A stretch of DNA of 64,000 nt from Paenibacillus terrigena DSM 21567 (GTDB taxonomy: Bacteria; Bacillota; Bacilli; Paenibacillales; Paenibacillaceae). Of this stretch, positions 52,367-61,101 are shown one piece after another. Within the stretch, counting starts at the first letter, position 1; each line of letters begins with the position of its first letter. The DNA lies in the NCBI RefSeq assembly GCF_000374845.1, contig NZ_KB895421.1, forward strand, positions 62,001-126,000, read 5' to 3'. The translations under genes were made by a program, and so were the position numbers. The notes under the pieces were generated by a model. It did no database searches. It saw nothing but the letters and a program-made list of their open reading frames with translations, and was not told the origin of the DNA.

Positions 52367-53026
52367 TCAACCCTGCATCAAATTCACCGCACCTCTCGGA
52401 TAATACACCGAGATATGATGAATATGCGGATTTGGCTGCTTCTTCGTTGGCGTTGGTATGACGAACTTCAATTCATAATCCTCGCCTGCTGGGTAGACAT
52501 AGATCGTATCCTTGCCGCTCTTACGTACTTCCTTTGGCTTTCCTAGCGCTTTCTCCACATCGGATAGCGTCAGCGACTGCACCTCCGGGCGTTCGGAACG
52601 AACATCGAAGATTTGCATCCCTTTGTTGTAACCGAATACGATATGCTTCTTCGCATAGGTGGCGTAGATGCCCTTGCCTGCAGACTCATTCGTATCAGGC
52701 TTACCCCAGTCCTTCTCCACGTCATCGAATAATCCGGTCTGCGCGCCGTATTCACTTCCTGCGACTTTACCTTGCTTCGCCCGTTTCATCATGTTCTTCA
52801 CGGCTTCCACGGATTTATCATGCTCGGTGGTTACCTTCTTGTTAGCTGTAAAACGCACCGTATAGTCAACGGCTCTCGGCTGCCCTTCAGCCTGCTGGAC
52901 GATGCGGGTTGTCTCTGGCATCTGATTGGATTGAACAGATCGCTCTGCATTATTATTGCCGCAACCGCTCAGCATCACGACCAGCGTGAGCCCCAATGAG
53001 GCTGCTAGCGTTAAATTTCGGATCAC
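52367..53026 (-). CDS. DUF4309 (YjgB-like) lipoprotein
   Basis: Lipid-anchored extracellular protein of 219 residues: lipobox LSGC (Cys22), then a variable spacer, then the DUF4309 domain (about 75-215) marked by the Gly/Trp region VEKDWGKPD, LGKPKEVRKSG and the C-terminal HHISVYYPRGAVNLM. Bacillus YjgB shares this domain; its role is unknown. GTG 53026 has AGGAGTGG upstream. It converges on the secreted-protein gene. Confidence 0.85.
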   Translation of the reverse strand: MIRNLTLAASLGLTLVVMLSGCGNNNAERSVQSNQMPETTRIVQQAEGQPRAVDYTVRFTANKKVTTEHDKSVEAVKNMMKRAKQGKVAGSEYGAQTGLFDDVEKDWGKPDTNESAGKGIYATYAKKHIVFGYNKGMQIFDVRSERPEVQSLTLSDVEKALGKPKEVRKSGKDTIYVYPAGEDYELKFVIPTPTKKQPNPHIHHISVYYPRGAVNLMQG

Positions 53027-53171
53027 GCTACCACTCCTATTCTCTCAAAGCTTGATGTTATATATCGTTTGACGTTGTCATTCTTCTAAAGGTTGCCCCA
53101 AATGCATGATTCCAAGCACGCAAAATAACCCCACAGCTTGGGGCACCCGAAGACTTATGCAGATTCTAACA

Positions 53172-53205
53172 ACAAAAAAAACAGCTCACCCCTAGGGGTG
53201 AGCTG
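53172..53205 (-). terminator. Terminator of the cold-shock gene
   Basis: Perfect 24-base palindrome with half-site CAGCTCACCCCT (53182-53205), followed on the minus strand by eight T's. Confidence 0.92.
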
Positions 53206-53255
53206 CTCTCGAGAACCTCCCGATTACTCGGGACGTTATTGTAGACAAATTAGTC

Positions 53256-53456
53256 TTACAATTTTGTTACGTTCTCAGCTTGTGGTCCACGGTTGCCTTG
53301 AACAACGTTGAACTCAACTTTTTGGCCTTCTTCAAGAGTCTTGAAGCCGTCGCCTTGGATTGCGGAGAAATGTACGAATACATCGTTGCCGCCTTCAACT
53401 TCGATGAAGCCGAAACCTTTCTCAGCGTTAAACCATTTAACTGTACCTTGTTGCAT
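53256..53456 (-). CDS. Cold-shock protein (CspA/CspB family)
   Basis: 66-residue single-stranded nucleic-acid-binding protein that acts as an RNA chaperone. RNP1 KGFGFIEV (13-20) and RNP2 DVFVHFSAI (25-33) are intact, and the C-terminus is [13 protein letters not shown] 53456 has GAGGAGG 10 bases upstream. A promoter 176 bases upstream predicts a leader of about 169 bases with a long hairpin, in line with cold-shock genes regulated through their leader. Monocistronic with a strong terminator. Confidence 0.96.
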   Translation of the reverse strand: MQQGTVKWFNAEKGFGFIEVEGGNDVFVHFSAIQGDGFKTLEEGQKVEFNVVQGNRGPQAENVTKL

Positions 53457-53517
53457 GTGTGTAGCCTCCTCAAAATAATTAACATGCTACTCCTATATTT
53501 ACGGGTGGTAAATAAAA

Positions 53518-53578
53518 ATTCACATATTCGAAAAGGTATATTAATCATACCGCATAATACCCTTTAGAATATGTGAAT
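53518..53578 (-). promoter_or_regulatory. Long hairpin in the csp 5' leader
   Basis: Perfect 12-bp arms ATTCACATATTC (53518-53529) and GAATATGTGAAT (53567-53578), with further imperfect pairing inside (AAAGGTAT against ATACCCTTT). It lies about 60 bases before the coding start, within the predicted leader. Confidence 0.6.
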
Positions 53579-53631
53579 CCAGATCTCAAATCTTCAGGAG
53601 CATTTCATTGTTAATTCGTATTTACTTGTTC

Positions 53632-53661
53632 ATAGTACCATATTATTTTATGGAAAGTCAA
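53632..53661 (-). promoter_or_regulatory. Promoter of the cold-shock gene
   Basis: Minus strand TTGACT (53661-53656), 18-base spacer, TACTAT (53637-53632). Confidence 0.6.
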
Positions 53662-54011
53662 ACACTTATATGCCATTAACTTTTCCAGACCATGACAAAG
53701 CGTCAAAAATTCTCCTAATTCAGCGAAAGCGCGTTCATTACTATGATATCAGGCAATAGCGCTGCTGGGAATATATATGGCTTTTTCGAAATTTCCTTAC
53801 CCATATTCGCTTGCATCACCAGCATTTCACCCTGGGTCAACCTTTATCGAAATCAGGCACAGATATCATGTTACCCCTTTTTTAAAATTATATACCTGAA
53901 AGTAACAAACCTTGTGGGGATACAGGATAACGTTTATGATGAAAAATACCATGATCAACGTTTAACCAGACTCCGGAATGAATATTCATGCAAGGGAGGG
54001 CCACCTGCACC

Positions 54012-54899
54012 ATGATTACGGATTCGCTCCATATTTTCGTCACGGTCATTGAACATCGCAATTTCTCGCGCGCAGCAGAGACTTTAAACTTGTCACAGCC
54101 TGGCGTTAGTCTTCATATACGCAATTTAGAACGAGAGCTCGGGGCGAAGCTCCTGCACCGTTCCCCCAAATATGTACGATTAACGGAAGCTGGACAGGTG
54201 CTCTATCAACGTGCAAAGGTCATTCTATCCCTCTATGAGGAAGCCAAATCCCAAATTCAATTGATGCATGGCACGGTCACCGGCACACTCAAAATCGGAG
54301 CCAGCTTCACCATCGGTGAATATGTCCTTCCGAAGCTGCTCGCAAGCTTCGTGCAGCATCACCCACAAGTCGATGTACAAGTCACGATTGCAAATACCGA
54401 AGGGATCACCCAAGGAATACGTTCCAATACGCTGGATCTTGGACTCGTCGAAGGTGAATTGCAGCAGAACGATATTGAGATTAGCCATTGGATGGAGGAC
54501 GAGATGCTCGTAATTGCACCTTCGTCTCACCCCTTATCACGTATCCCACGGATAACGACAGAGCTGCTGCAGGAGCAGACTTGGGTATTCCGCGAACTCG
54601 GGTCCGGGACAAGAGCCTATCATGATCGATTCATCGAGCGTCGCGGGGTGCAAGTGAAACGTTCCTTCATCCTAAGCAGTAATCAAGGGGTCAAAGAAGC
54701 CGTGCTCTCTGGGCTTGGCCTATCTGTATTGTCCAAGCTCGCCGTAGAGAAGGAACTACTCAGCGGTGAGCTCGTTGCCTTACCGATTGAAGGAGGAAGG
54801 CTTACACGGGCGCTCTCGATTGTACAGCGACGTGAGCCGCAAGATATGCTGGCGCCACTGATGTTCCGTCAACATATTAGTCACCCTATTCAATCCTAA
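54012..54899 (+). CDS. LysR-family transcriptional regulator
   Basis: 295 residues: winged helix at about 1-60 ([24 protein letters not shown]) and a LysR effector-binding domain (about 88-290). [16 protein letters not shown] and [13 protein letters not shown] place it in the CysL/YwfK-like branch seen near sulfur or energy metabolism genes. ATG 54012 gives the family N-terminus; ATG 53988 would add eight residues, and the GGAGGG site lies between them, favouring 54012. msrA follows in the same direction 43 bases on, which would fit control of sulfur or redox genes. Confidence 0.88.
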   Translation: MITDSLHIFVTVIEHRNFSRAAETLNLSQPGVSLHIRNLERELGAKLLHRSPKYVRLTEAGQVLYQRAKVILSLYEEAKSQIQLMHGTVTGTLKIGASFTIGEYVLPKLLASFVQHHPQVDVQVTIANTEGITQGIRSNTLDLGLVEGELQQNDIEISHWMEDEMLVIAPSSHPLSRIPRITTELLQEQTWVFRELGSGTRAYHDRFIERRGVQVKRSFILSSNQGVKEAVLSGLGLSVLSKLAVEKELLSGELVALPIEGGRLTRALSIVQRREPQDMLAPLMFRQHISHPIQS

Positions 54900-54942
54900 T
54901 CTATCGCTGTATCCCATAATTCAATTTAAAGGTGGTTACCCC

Positions 54943-55497
54943 ATGGAACAACATCATGCATCTTCCATTCAACTCGCGACCTTCGCCGGCGGCTGCTTCT
55001 GGTGCATGGTCAAACCGTTCGACCAATTGCCTGGCATCCTGAAGGTCGTCTCTGGCTATTCCGGCGGCCATACGGAGAATCCGACATACGCTGAAGTCAA
55101 ATCGCAAACGACGGGGCATTATGAAGTCGTACAAATAACGTTCGATAGCGCACTATTCAGCTATGCGCAGCTGCTTGAGCTATTCTGGCCGCAGATTGAC
55201 CCGACCGATGCGGAAGGACAATTCCAAGATCGCGGCCCTTCCTATCGTGCAGCGATTTTCTACCATTCAGAAGAGCAGCGTGAACAGGCTGAAGCCTCCA
55301 AGGCTGTCATCGCCGCGAGTGGACGTTTCAACAAGCCGATCGTCACCGAAATTCTGCCTGCGAAGACCTTCTACCCCGCAGAAGAATATCACCAAGATTA
55401 TTATAAAAAAAGCCCCGACCATTACCGAGAAGATCGCCTTCTCTCCGGTCGAGACCAATTTATTGGACAACACTGGAATTCCAAATCGAACTCCTAA
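54943..55497 (+). CDS. msrA: Peptide-methionine (S)-S-oxide reductase MsrA
   Basis: Repairs the S-epimer of methionine sulfoxide. 184 residues with the catalytic GGCFWC (Cys18; Cys21 is the only other cysteine). The usual YxxEExHQDYY segment is present near residue 145. There is no C-terminal resolving cysteine pair, so Cys21 would have to act, or reduction would be direct. ATG with AAAGGTGG upstream. It follows the LysR gene and converges on a free-methionine-sulfoxide reductase, a compact methionine-repair pair. No MsrB is nearby. Confidence 0.95.
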   Translation: MEQHHASSIQLATFAGGCFWCMVKPFDQLPGILKVVSGYSGGHTENPTYAEVKSQTTGHYEVVQITFDSALFSYAQLLELFWPQIDPTDAEGQFQDRGPSYRAAIFYHSEEQREQAEASKAVIAASGRFNKPIVTEILPAKTFYPAEEYHQDYYKKSPDHYREDRLLSGRDQFIGQHWNSKSNS

Positions 55498-55513
55498 TGA
55501 TTACCTTTACCTA

Positions 55514-56014
55514 TTATCGCTTCAATTCGCCCAAATGCCGGAGCAGTTCCGTTGTGAATTGCTCCAAGTAAGTGCGGTCCACCTCACTGAATCGGCTCTC
55601 CAACGGGCTGTCGATATCTAACACGCCAATCAATTGATCATCGATCAATAGAGGAATAACAATCTCCGATCTCGAAGCCGCATCACACGCAATATGACCC
55701 GGGAACTTATGCACATCTTCGACGACAATCGTTCGCCGTTCTCCCGCAGCCGTCCCGCATACACCGCGTCCGAGCGGAATGCGTACGCAGGCAGGCAGCC
55801 CTTGGAATGGGCCAAGCACCAACTGATTCGTTGCTTCCTCGTACAGATAGAACCCCACCCAATTGATTCGATCCATATATTCACTCAGCAATGCCGAAGC
55901 ATTGGATAGATTCGCGATAGCGCTCGTCTCCCCTTCTAGCAATGCAGCAAGCTGCCTTATTGCCTCCGGGTAATCTTTATCTGGATTTCCACTGATATGA
56001 CCTTTTTCGAACAT
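55514..56014 (-). CDS. msrC: Free methionine-(R)-sulfoxide reductase (GAF-domain fRMsr)
   Basis: Cytosolic GAF-fold reductase of 166 residues acting on free Met-R-sulfoxide. The three family cysteines are present at 76, 86 and 110, in RIPLGRGVCGTA and HIACDAASRSEIVIP, with the same spacing as the enterobacterial enzyme (10 and 24 residues). ATG 56014 has GGAGGAG upstream. It converges on msrA with 16 bases between stops. With MsrA it covers both epimers of free methionine sulfoxide. Confidence 0.92.
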   Translation of the reverse strand: MFEKGHISGNPDKDYPEAIRQLAALLEGETSAIANLSNASALLSEYMDRINWVGFYLYEEATNQLVLGPFQGLPACVRIPLGRGVCGTAAGERRTIVVEDVHKFPGHIACDAASRSEIVIPLLIDDQLIGVLDIDSPLESRFSEVDRTYLEQFTTELLRHLGELKR

Positions 56015-56128
56015 CTCTTTCTCCTCCCCTTACACGGATTCCCTGAATAACCTCCTCAGATTAACACATTCCCTAGGCAAATGCATATCTTATTGCAACA
56101 CGAATTACCAAGGAGGTACCTAGAACCG

Positions 56129-56470
56129 ATGCGCAAGAAGAAACCCGTCACGACCCAATCTCGCAACCAGAACCGACTCTATCAGGCAGATGACAGCTTC
56201 GCAGGCCAGCTTCAGAAAGTACGTGAGAAGCTGCTCCCTCTCTGTCATCAATACAAGAACCACGCCGTGCATATTGAGACCATTGATGGCAGGACTTTTG
56301 AAGGTACGATCGTAGATGTCGACGCTGGGCATCTATACTTACAAACCCAGAGTGAGCAACGCGCTTACTATCCTTATCCCTACCCACAGCCATATCCCTA
56401 TCCGCGTCCAAGCTCAAATGTTATATTACCGCTAGTCTTGTACGAATTACTCGTCATCGCGCTTCTCTAA
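56129..56470 (+). CDS. Sm-like small protein with Tyr-Pro tail
   Basis: 113 residues. After a basic N-terminus, residues about 50-75 (NHAVHIETIDGRTFEGTIVD then VDAGHLYLQT) match the beta-strand pattern of Sm/LSm-like folds. Then comes a Tyr-Pro repeat (YYPYPYPQPYPYPRP) and a hydrophobic end (NVILPLVLYELLVIALL) that may insert in a membrane. Tyr/Pro-rich tails of this kind occur in spore-coat-associated proteins of Bacillales, so a spore role is possible but unproven. ATG 56129 lies 12 bases after AGGAGG, rather far; no better start is visible. Confidence 0.65.
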   Translation: MRKKKPVTTQSRNQNRLYQADDSFAGQLQKVREKLLPLCHQYKNHAVHIETIDGRTFEGTIVDVDAGHLYLQTQSEQRAYYPYPYPQPYPYPRPSSNVILPLVLYELLVIALL

Positions 56471-56473
56471 CGA

Positions 56474-56520
56474 ACGCAAAAAAACAAGAGAAGGTATGGC
56501 AATCGCCCTCTCTTCTCTTG
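56474..56520 (-). terminator. Terminator of the GntR/ABC operon
   Basis: Arms CAAGAGAAG (56485-56493) and CTTCTCTTG (56512-56520) with an interior GAG pairing. On the minus strand it is followed by seven T's. The converging Sm-like gene may also use it. Confidence 0.85.
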
Positions 56521-56533
56521 TCCTTACGATCAA

Positions 56534-57688
56534 TTAGCTTATAGCACTCTTCATGAATCGAGGGAATCGCAGCGTTGCAAGCGCTAAGCCGACAACTGCA
56601 ACGAGAAGCATCACTCCGAGATTCGGTAAGATATCCTGAATATGCGCACCATGCACCATCACATTCTGCATCGCCTTCTGCGCCCAATACTGCGGCATGA
56701 CTTTACCTATATTCTGCAAGAATCCAGGCAGCATATCTGTTGGGAACCACAAGCCCCCGAGCACCGCACCACCCATCGTAATGAGCTGCGTGAACGCCAT
56801 CCCTTGATTCTCACTTTTTACGATGAGGGAAATCGCAAGTCCAAGCCCCGTACCACAAATCGCAATCGCGAAGACGATCATCGCGATAGCTAGTGCATCT
56901 CCAAGATGCAAACCGTACACAAAATACCCGAACCCAAGTAGAATTGTACATTGTACAACCACGACAAGCATATACGGTACCCACATGCCGATTAAATAGC
57001 TCATATAGCGCATCGGCGTACTATTCAGACGTGAGATCATGCCCGATTCCTTATCCTTCATAAATCGACGCACCATCGAAGTGATCACGAAGAACGCGAA
57101 CATCACGGTATAACCTGGGACAACCTGCGTAATCATACTGATCGAACCGCTCGTTACCTCTTGCTTCTCATCGACTTTAATCGGCGGAGTAAGCACTTGC
57201 TTCAATTCCGCTTGGCTTTTCCCTGCTGCAGTCAGCGCATTCGCAATTTTCTCTTCCTGATATTTGCCTGCAATATTCTGGAGCACCGCTTCAATCGGGC
57301 CGATAATATTGCTGCTCATGCCATCGTGATAGAGCACGATCTGTGCTTGTTGATTCCCGGACTTCAAGCTGTCCCCGAAGCCTTTCGGGAACACGATCAT
57401 CGCCGATAATTTGCCTTCCTTAATCTTATCAATCTGCTGTTCAGTCGTCAGCGTCGTATCATGCGTCAATTGGAATGCCTTCGTATCCTCAATCGTCTTG
57501 AGAAATTGCTGTGACGCTTGGCTTTGGTCTTGGTCCACATATTGAACATGCAATGTGGCAGAGCTTGCGTTGCTGAATACCGTTGCGAACAACACGATGA
57601 ATAGAATGGGCATCCCGAGTAACCAGAAAAATGTACCTTTTTCTTTCATTAACAATTTAATTTCTTTCCGCGCAATCGTCCGTATCAT
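56534..57688 (-). CDS. ABC-2 type exporter permease (YhfN/YhgE-like fold)
   Basis: Membrane permease of 384 residues. One N-terminal helix, a large extracytoplasmic domain (about 40-180), then five helices (about 185-380) with the ABC-2 region VPGYTVMFAFFVITSMVRRFMKDKESGM. It pairs with the ATPase gene immediately upstream on the same strand (23 bases). Relatives export drugs, lantibiotics or lipids; the substrate here is unknown. Last gene of the GntR-led operon. Confidence 0.88.
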   Translation of the reverse strand: MIRTIARKEIKLLMKEKGTFFWLLGMPILFIVLFATVFSNASSATLHVQYVDQDQSQASQQFLKTIEDTKAFQLTHDTTLTTEQQIDKIKEGKLSAMIVFPKGFGDSLKSGNQQAQIVLYHDGMSSNIIGPIEAVLQNIAGKYQEEKIANALTAAGKSQAELKQVLTPPIKVDEKQEVTSGSISMITQVVPGYTVMFAFFVITSMVRRFMKDKESGMISRLNSTPMRYMSYLIGMWVPYMLVVVVQCTILLGFGYFVYGLHLGDALAIAMIVFAIAICGTGLGLAISLIVKSENQGMAFTQLITMGGAVLGGLWFPTDMLPGFLQNIGKVMPQYWAQKAMQNVMVHGAHIQDILPNLGVMLLVAVVGLALATLRFPRFMKSAIS

Positions 57689-57711
57689 CCTTAACCTCTC
57701 CCTTCGTATCC

Positions 57712-58635
57712 CTAAGCGTCACGCAGCGAAGTTCCTGTTAGCTCCAGGAACACGGCCTCGAGCGACGGCCTTACCACCTCAAGCTGCGATGTCCGATAAC
57801 CTCTCAACTGGCAGAGCTCTGCAGTACGACGGATCGTGTCGAGCACGGCATCCGTTTCAATGCGGAATCCACGGCCCTGCTTCGTTATTTTCTGCGATAG
57901 CGGGGTTAAATCCGGTTGGACATCCCCCTCAAGCTCCAGATAGACCGATCTGCCGCCATACTGTGCGAGCAGCTCATTGAGTGCGCCCGCCACAACAACT
58001 TTTCCATGGTCGATAATCGCGACATCTTCACATAATGCCTCGACTTCCTCCATATAGTGCGTGGAGTAAATGATCGTCATGCCTTCGGCTTTGAGCGACT
58101 GAATCAAATCGAAGATATGGTTCCGTGATTGCGGGTCGATTCCCACCGTCGGCTCATCCAGAATCATGAACTTCGGCTTATGCAGCAGCGCGGCTGCGAT
58201 ATTAATTCGCCGCATCATCCCGCCAGAGAAGGTGCTTACGGCATCATTCGCCCGATCTGCAAGCCCCACTTGCTCCAGCACTTCTTGAATGCGTTGTTTC
58301 AATGCCTTACCCGTCACCCCGTACATCTCACCGAAAAAAAGAAGATTATCATAGGCGCTCAGCTTCTCGTACAACGTAATATTTTGCGGGACATAACCGA
58401 TGATTTTGCGAACCTCTTGCGACTGTGTTGCCGTGTCATAACCGAGTATATTTACGCTGCCGTGGTCTGCCGTTGTGATACAGGAGAGAATCTTCATCGT
58501 CGTCGATTTCCCAGCCCCATTGGGTCCGAGCAGCCCAAAACACGTCCCCTTACGTACTTGAAACTGAAGATCTTGCACGGCAAGCTTCCCCGCGTACCCC
58601 TTCTGCAAGCCTTTCACTTCGATCGCCATATCCAT
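57712..58635 (-). CDS. ABC exporter ATPase (drug/lantibiotic type)
   Basis: 307-residue ATPase: Walker A GPNGAGKST near 38-46, Q-loop YVPQN, signature FSGGMMRR near 138 (the family LSGG carries F here), Walker B FMILDEPTVGIDP, switch STHYMEE, and a C-terminal extension of about 80 residues (DUF4162-like). It forms an exporter with the permease downstream. Three in-frame ATGs lie at the start (58641, 58635, 58629); 58635 is 9 bases from GGGAGG. Confidence 0.92.
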   Translation of the reverse strand: MDMAIEVKGLQKGYAGKLAVQDLQFQVRKGTCFGLLGPNGAGKSTTMKILSCITTADHGSVNILGYDTATQSQEVRKIIGYVPQNITLYEKLSAYDNLLFFGEMYGVTGKALKQRIQEVLEQVGLADRANDAVSTFSGGMMRRINIAAALLHKPKFMILDEPTVGIDPQSRNHIFDLIQSLKAEGMTIIYSTHYMEEVEALCEDVAIIDHGKVVVAGALNELLAQYGGRSVYLELEGDVQPDLTPLSQKITKQGRGFRIETDAVLDTIRRTAELCQLRGYRTSQLEVVRPSLEAVFLELTGTSLRDA

Positions 58636-58673
58636 GATCATTAACCTCCCTTATATTTAGCTGCGTTGATCTC

Positions 58674-59432
58674 TTATTGAATTAATTGCCGATTCATGAG
58701 CTTCACGGCAGCCCATAAGAAAACTCCCCCGAATAGAAAGGACAGCGCCAGGAAAGCTACGAACAGCAGCCCTTCCGCCTGCGTGATCGGCATCTGCATA
58801 AACGTAAAGAAAGAATTACCATCATCGTTCAATACAACCGCTGGAATCCATGACAAGGCGTTCGCTGACAACCCATAAATCACCCAGACGAGCGGTAATA
58901 GCGGTCTCCACTGCGTTACGCGAAGAATCGAACCGAATAGGCCAAAGCCAATCATAAATGGAACGAGCACAAACATAGCTAGATAGGTTTTGGACTCCAT
59001 GATGGTGAATCGGAAAAGTGAGTCTACCGATAGGTTCCCCTGAACCATCTGGATCAGAATGGTGATGACCCACGTCGCGGCAAAGGCAAGAAGCCCGTAC
59101 TGTATGATTCGTATCAGCGCTGCGACATATTTGGAACGGAGAAGCACACCTCTTGAATAGGGAAGCGTTAACCACCACCCGTGCGTTCCTTCTTTAAACT
59201 CCTTGCCAACCATCATATAGGCCTGCATAAACGCAAAATACGGAAATACATAAATGATAAACAACAGCGCTTCCGGCTTGAACGCGATCTGTACATGTAG
59301 GAAAGCGTAAGCGCAGATGATCGCGATCGATACAATCGCAGCATAGATCGAAACCCATTTGCGGCACACCCGCGTCGGCTTACGCCGCATCAACTCATGT
59401 TTTATTAAATAGCTAAACGCATTGCGATCCAT
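58674..59432 (-). CDS. ABC-2-like membrane protein of the first GntR-linked transporter
   Basis: 252-residue membrane protein with about six helices and no extracytoplasmic domain of size. RKPTRVCRKWVSIY at the start and GKEFKEGTHGWWLTLPYSRGVLLRSKY are typical of small ABC-2 permeases of YtrC/YtrD-like systems. It sits 16 bases after an ATPase gene and 38 bases before the second ATPase gene. Function follows its ATPase; the substrate is unknown. Confidence 0.82.
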   Translation of the reverse strand: MDRNAFSYLIKHELMRRKPTRVCRKWVSIYAAIVSIAIICAYAFLHVQIAFKPEALLFIIYVFPYFAFMQAYMMVGKEFKEGTHGWWLTLPYSRGVLLRSKYVAALIRIIQYGLLAFAATWVITILIQMVQGNLSVDSLFRFTIMESKTYLAMFVLVPFMIGFGLFGSILRVTQWRPLLPLVWVIYGLSANALSWIPAVVLNDDGNSFFTFMQMPITQAEGLLFVAFLALSFLFGGVFLWAAVKLMNRQLIQ

Positions 59433-59448
59433 TTATCATTCTCTCCCC

Positions 59449-60150
59449 TTACTCGTATAGACTTCGGTATATGGACTCCATCGAACCCCGCTCTGCGCGC
59501 AGCGTCTCGACATCGCCATGCAGCAGCGCCTGCCCATCGTTCATGAACAGCGCATAATCGAATAGGCTCTCCGCTTCTTGGATCTCGTGCGTGCTAATCA
59601 GTACCGTCTGCTGACTATCGCTCATATTATCGATCAGCGCGCCGATAATGCGTTCACGAGAGATTAAATCGATCCCCGAAAAAGGTTCATCTAAGATCAA
59701 CAAAGGTACATCACGGCAAAGGCATAATGTGAGCATCAGCCTTGCTTCCTGTCCGCGAGACATCCCGTGGACATCCATGTCTTTCTTCAGCTTCATGAAC
59801 TCGAGCATTTCCTCTGCCCGGTTGCGATCAAATCCCGGCAGCAGCGATTCTGCCCAATCCAGCGCATGCTGCACGTTATGGTAGTTATACCAGCGCGCAC
59901 GATCCGGCAAATACGAGATGAGACGATTCGTCTCAAAGCCCGGCTTCGCCCCGAACACCTCGACCTTCCCATGATCGGGCTGCGTCATCCCCGTGATCAT
60001 TCGGAAGAAGGTCGATTTCCCAGCGCCGTTCGCGCCCAGCACACCGATGACACGATTAGCTGGCAATTCGATGGAGAATTCATTCAGCGCCCAGTGGTTA
60101 CCATAGCGCTTCGTCACATGTTCCGCAGTGATGGCCATTTCCGTCTTCAT
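59449..60150 (-). CDS. ABC transporter ATPase (YtrB-like)
   Basis: 233-residue ATPase: Walker A GANGAGKST near 34-42, a degenerate signature MSRGQEARL near 133, Walker B LILDEPFSGID, switch STHEIQE. The replacement of LSGGQ by MSRGQ is typical of the YtrB subfamily controlled by YtrA-type GntR repressors, and such a repressor lies 3 bases upstream. In Bacillus the ytr operon responds to wall-targeting antibiotics. ATG 60150 has a weak GGGGACG site; coupling to the repressor gene may help. Confidence 0.9.
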   Translation of the reverse strand: MKTEMAITAEHVTKRYGNHWALNEFSIELPANRVIGVLGANGAGKSTFFRMITGMTQPDHGKVEVFGAKPGFETNRLISYLPDRARWYNYHNVQHALDWAESLLPGFDRNRAEEMLEFMKLKKDMDVHGMSRGQEARLMLTLCLCRDVPLLILDEPFSGIDLISRERIIGALIDNMSDSQQTVLISTHEIQEAESLFDYALFMNDGQALLHGDVETLRAERGSMESIYRSLYE

Positions 60151-60153
60151 TCG

Positions 60154-60537
60154 TCACTCGTCCCCTTCATTCAGAAATCTTTGTATATCGATCCGCGTAA
60201 AACCTATGCTGTGCATCTTCTCGAGAAATTCCTTCGTCGCTTCCAGCGCCAAGTTGTTACGGATATCCTGAACAACTTCATTATTCGAGGTAATGAACGT
60301 TCCTTGCCCGCGCCGTGTCTCCGTTAATCCATCCCGTTCAAGCTCCTGATACGCACGCATCACCGTATTCGGATTGATCTTCAACGTCTGTGCCAATTCC
60401 CGTACTGACGGTATCTTCTCTCCCAACGCAATTCCTCCTCTTGCGATTGAACCTCTTATCTGCTGCAACACCTGTTCATACAACGGTTTGCTTAAATCCA
60501 GATCAAACTGTATGCCGCCTGCTTCAACTACACTCAA
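60154..60537 (-). CDS. YtrA-like GntR-family repressor
   Basis: 127-residue repressor: winged helix (about 10-80, PLYEQVLQQIRGSIARGGIALGEK and VRELAQTLKINPNTVMRAY) with only a short helical C-terminus of about 45 residues, as in the YtrA subfamily. TTG 60537 has AAGGAGG 7 bases upstream; a longer frame to 60579 has no site and would include that ribosome site. First gene of the five-gene operon GntR-ATPase-permease-ATPase-permease, which it should repress. Confidence 0.92.
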   Translation of the reverse strand: MSVVEAGGIQFDLDLSKPLYEQVLQQIRGSIARGGIALGEKIPSVRELAQTLKINPNTVMRAYQELERDGLTETRRGQGTFITSNNEVVQDIRNNLALEATKEFLEKMHSIGFTRIDIQRFLNEGDE

Positions 60538-60673
60538 GTCACTTCCTCCTTCACCCACACATTCATAAGACGAAAGCACGGCGTTTCAACATTCGTTTCT
60601 ATATCGTATGAAGTGTATTATATCACTTAATACACTCATTGCAATAGGCATTTGTATTTTTTCCCAGAAAAAA

Positions 60674-60715
60674 GAACAAATCCACCGCCATAAGGCGATG
60701 GATTACTGTTTGTTC
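60674..60715 (-). terminator. Terminator of the PH-domain gene
   Basis: Arms AATCCACCGCC (60679-60689) and GGCGATGGATT (60694-60704), extended by GAACAAA/TTTGTTC, with TTTTTT following on the minus strand. Confidence 0.82.
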
Positions 60716-60720
60716 ATTCG

Positions 60721-61101
60721 TTATTTTAATACTTTCTCAGCCAGGATGCGCTGTACATCATAGACATTGGAGTCTTTCTTGAACTGCTTCGATACCGTTG
60801 GTTCTACAGCGCTGGAGATCCAAATTTTGAGCTCTGCATCCAGATCGAATGTCCCTGCTGTCTCAATGCTGAAGCGTGCAATACTCTTGTAAGGAAGGGA
60901 CATGTACTCCACCTTCTTCCCTGTAACGCCTTGCTTGTCAATTAGAATCAATCGTTTGTCCGTGAACACGAACATGTCTCGAATGAGCTTATACGCCTTA
61001 TCCACCGTCTCGCCGGGAAATAAAATCGGCTGCAATTCCTCTTGTACATCCTTCTCACTGATCGCTGAAGCGTTACCCAATAATCCGTCCAAAAATCCCA
61101 T
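60721..61101 (-). CDS. Bacterial PH-domain protein (former DUF1696)
   Basis: 126-residue cytosolic protein consisting of one bacterial pleckstrin-homology domain (about 20-125): LQPILFPGETVDKAYKLIRD, FVFTDKRLILIDKQGVTGKK and YKSIARFSIETAGTFD are characteristic. Function is unknown; the fold often mediates assembly at membranes. ATG 61101 has GGGAG 9 bases upstream; the frame extends to 61185 without a site. Monocistronic with a strong terminator. Confidence 0.85.
   Translation of the reverse strand: MGFLDGLLGNASAISEKDVQEELQPILFPGETVDKAYKLIRDMFVFTDKRLILIDKQGVTGKKVEYMSLPYKSIARFSIETAGTFDLDAELKIWISSAVEPTVSKQFKKDSNVYDVQRILAEKVLK

Larger units (their letters stand above)
53457..54011. other. Intergenic region: csp leader and promoter, LysR upstream region
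   Basis: 53457-53625 is the predicted csp leader, and 53632-53661 its promoter. From 53662 to 54011 I see only AT-rich sequence with no convincing gene; the promoter of the LysR gene should lie here but no clear boxes stand out. Confidence 0.55.

Noticed and set aside
53743-54015. 90-codon frame before the LysR gene
   Set aside because: No ribosome site, no motif, overlaps the LysR start; most likely chance in AT-rich DNA.
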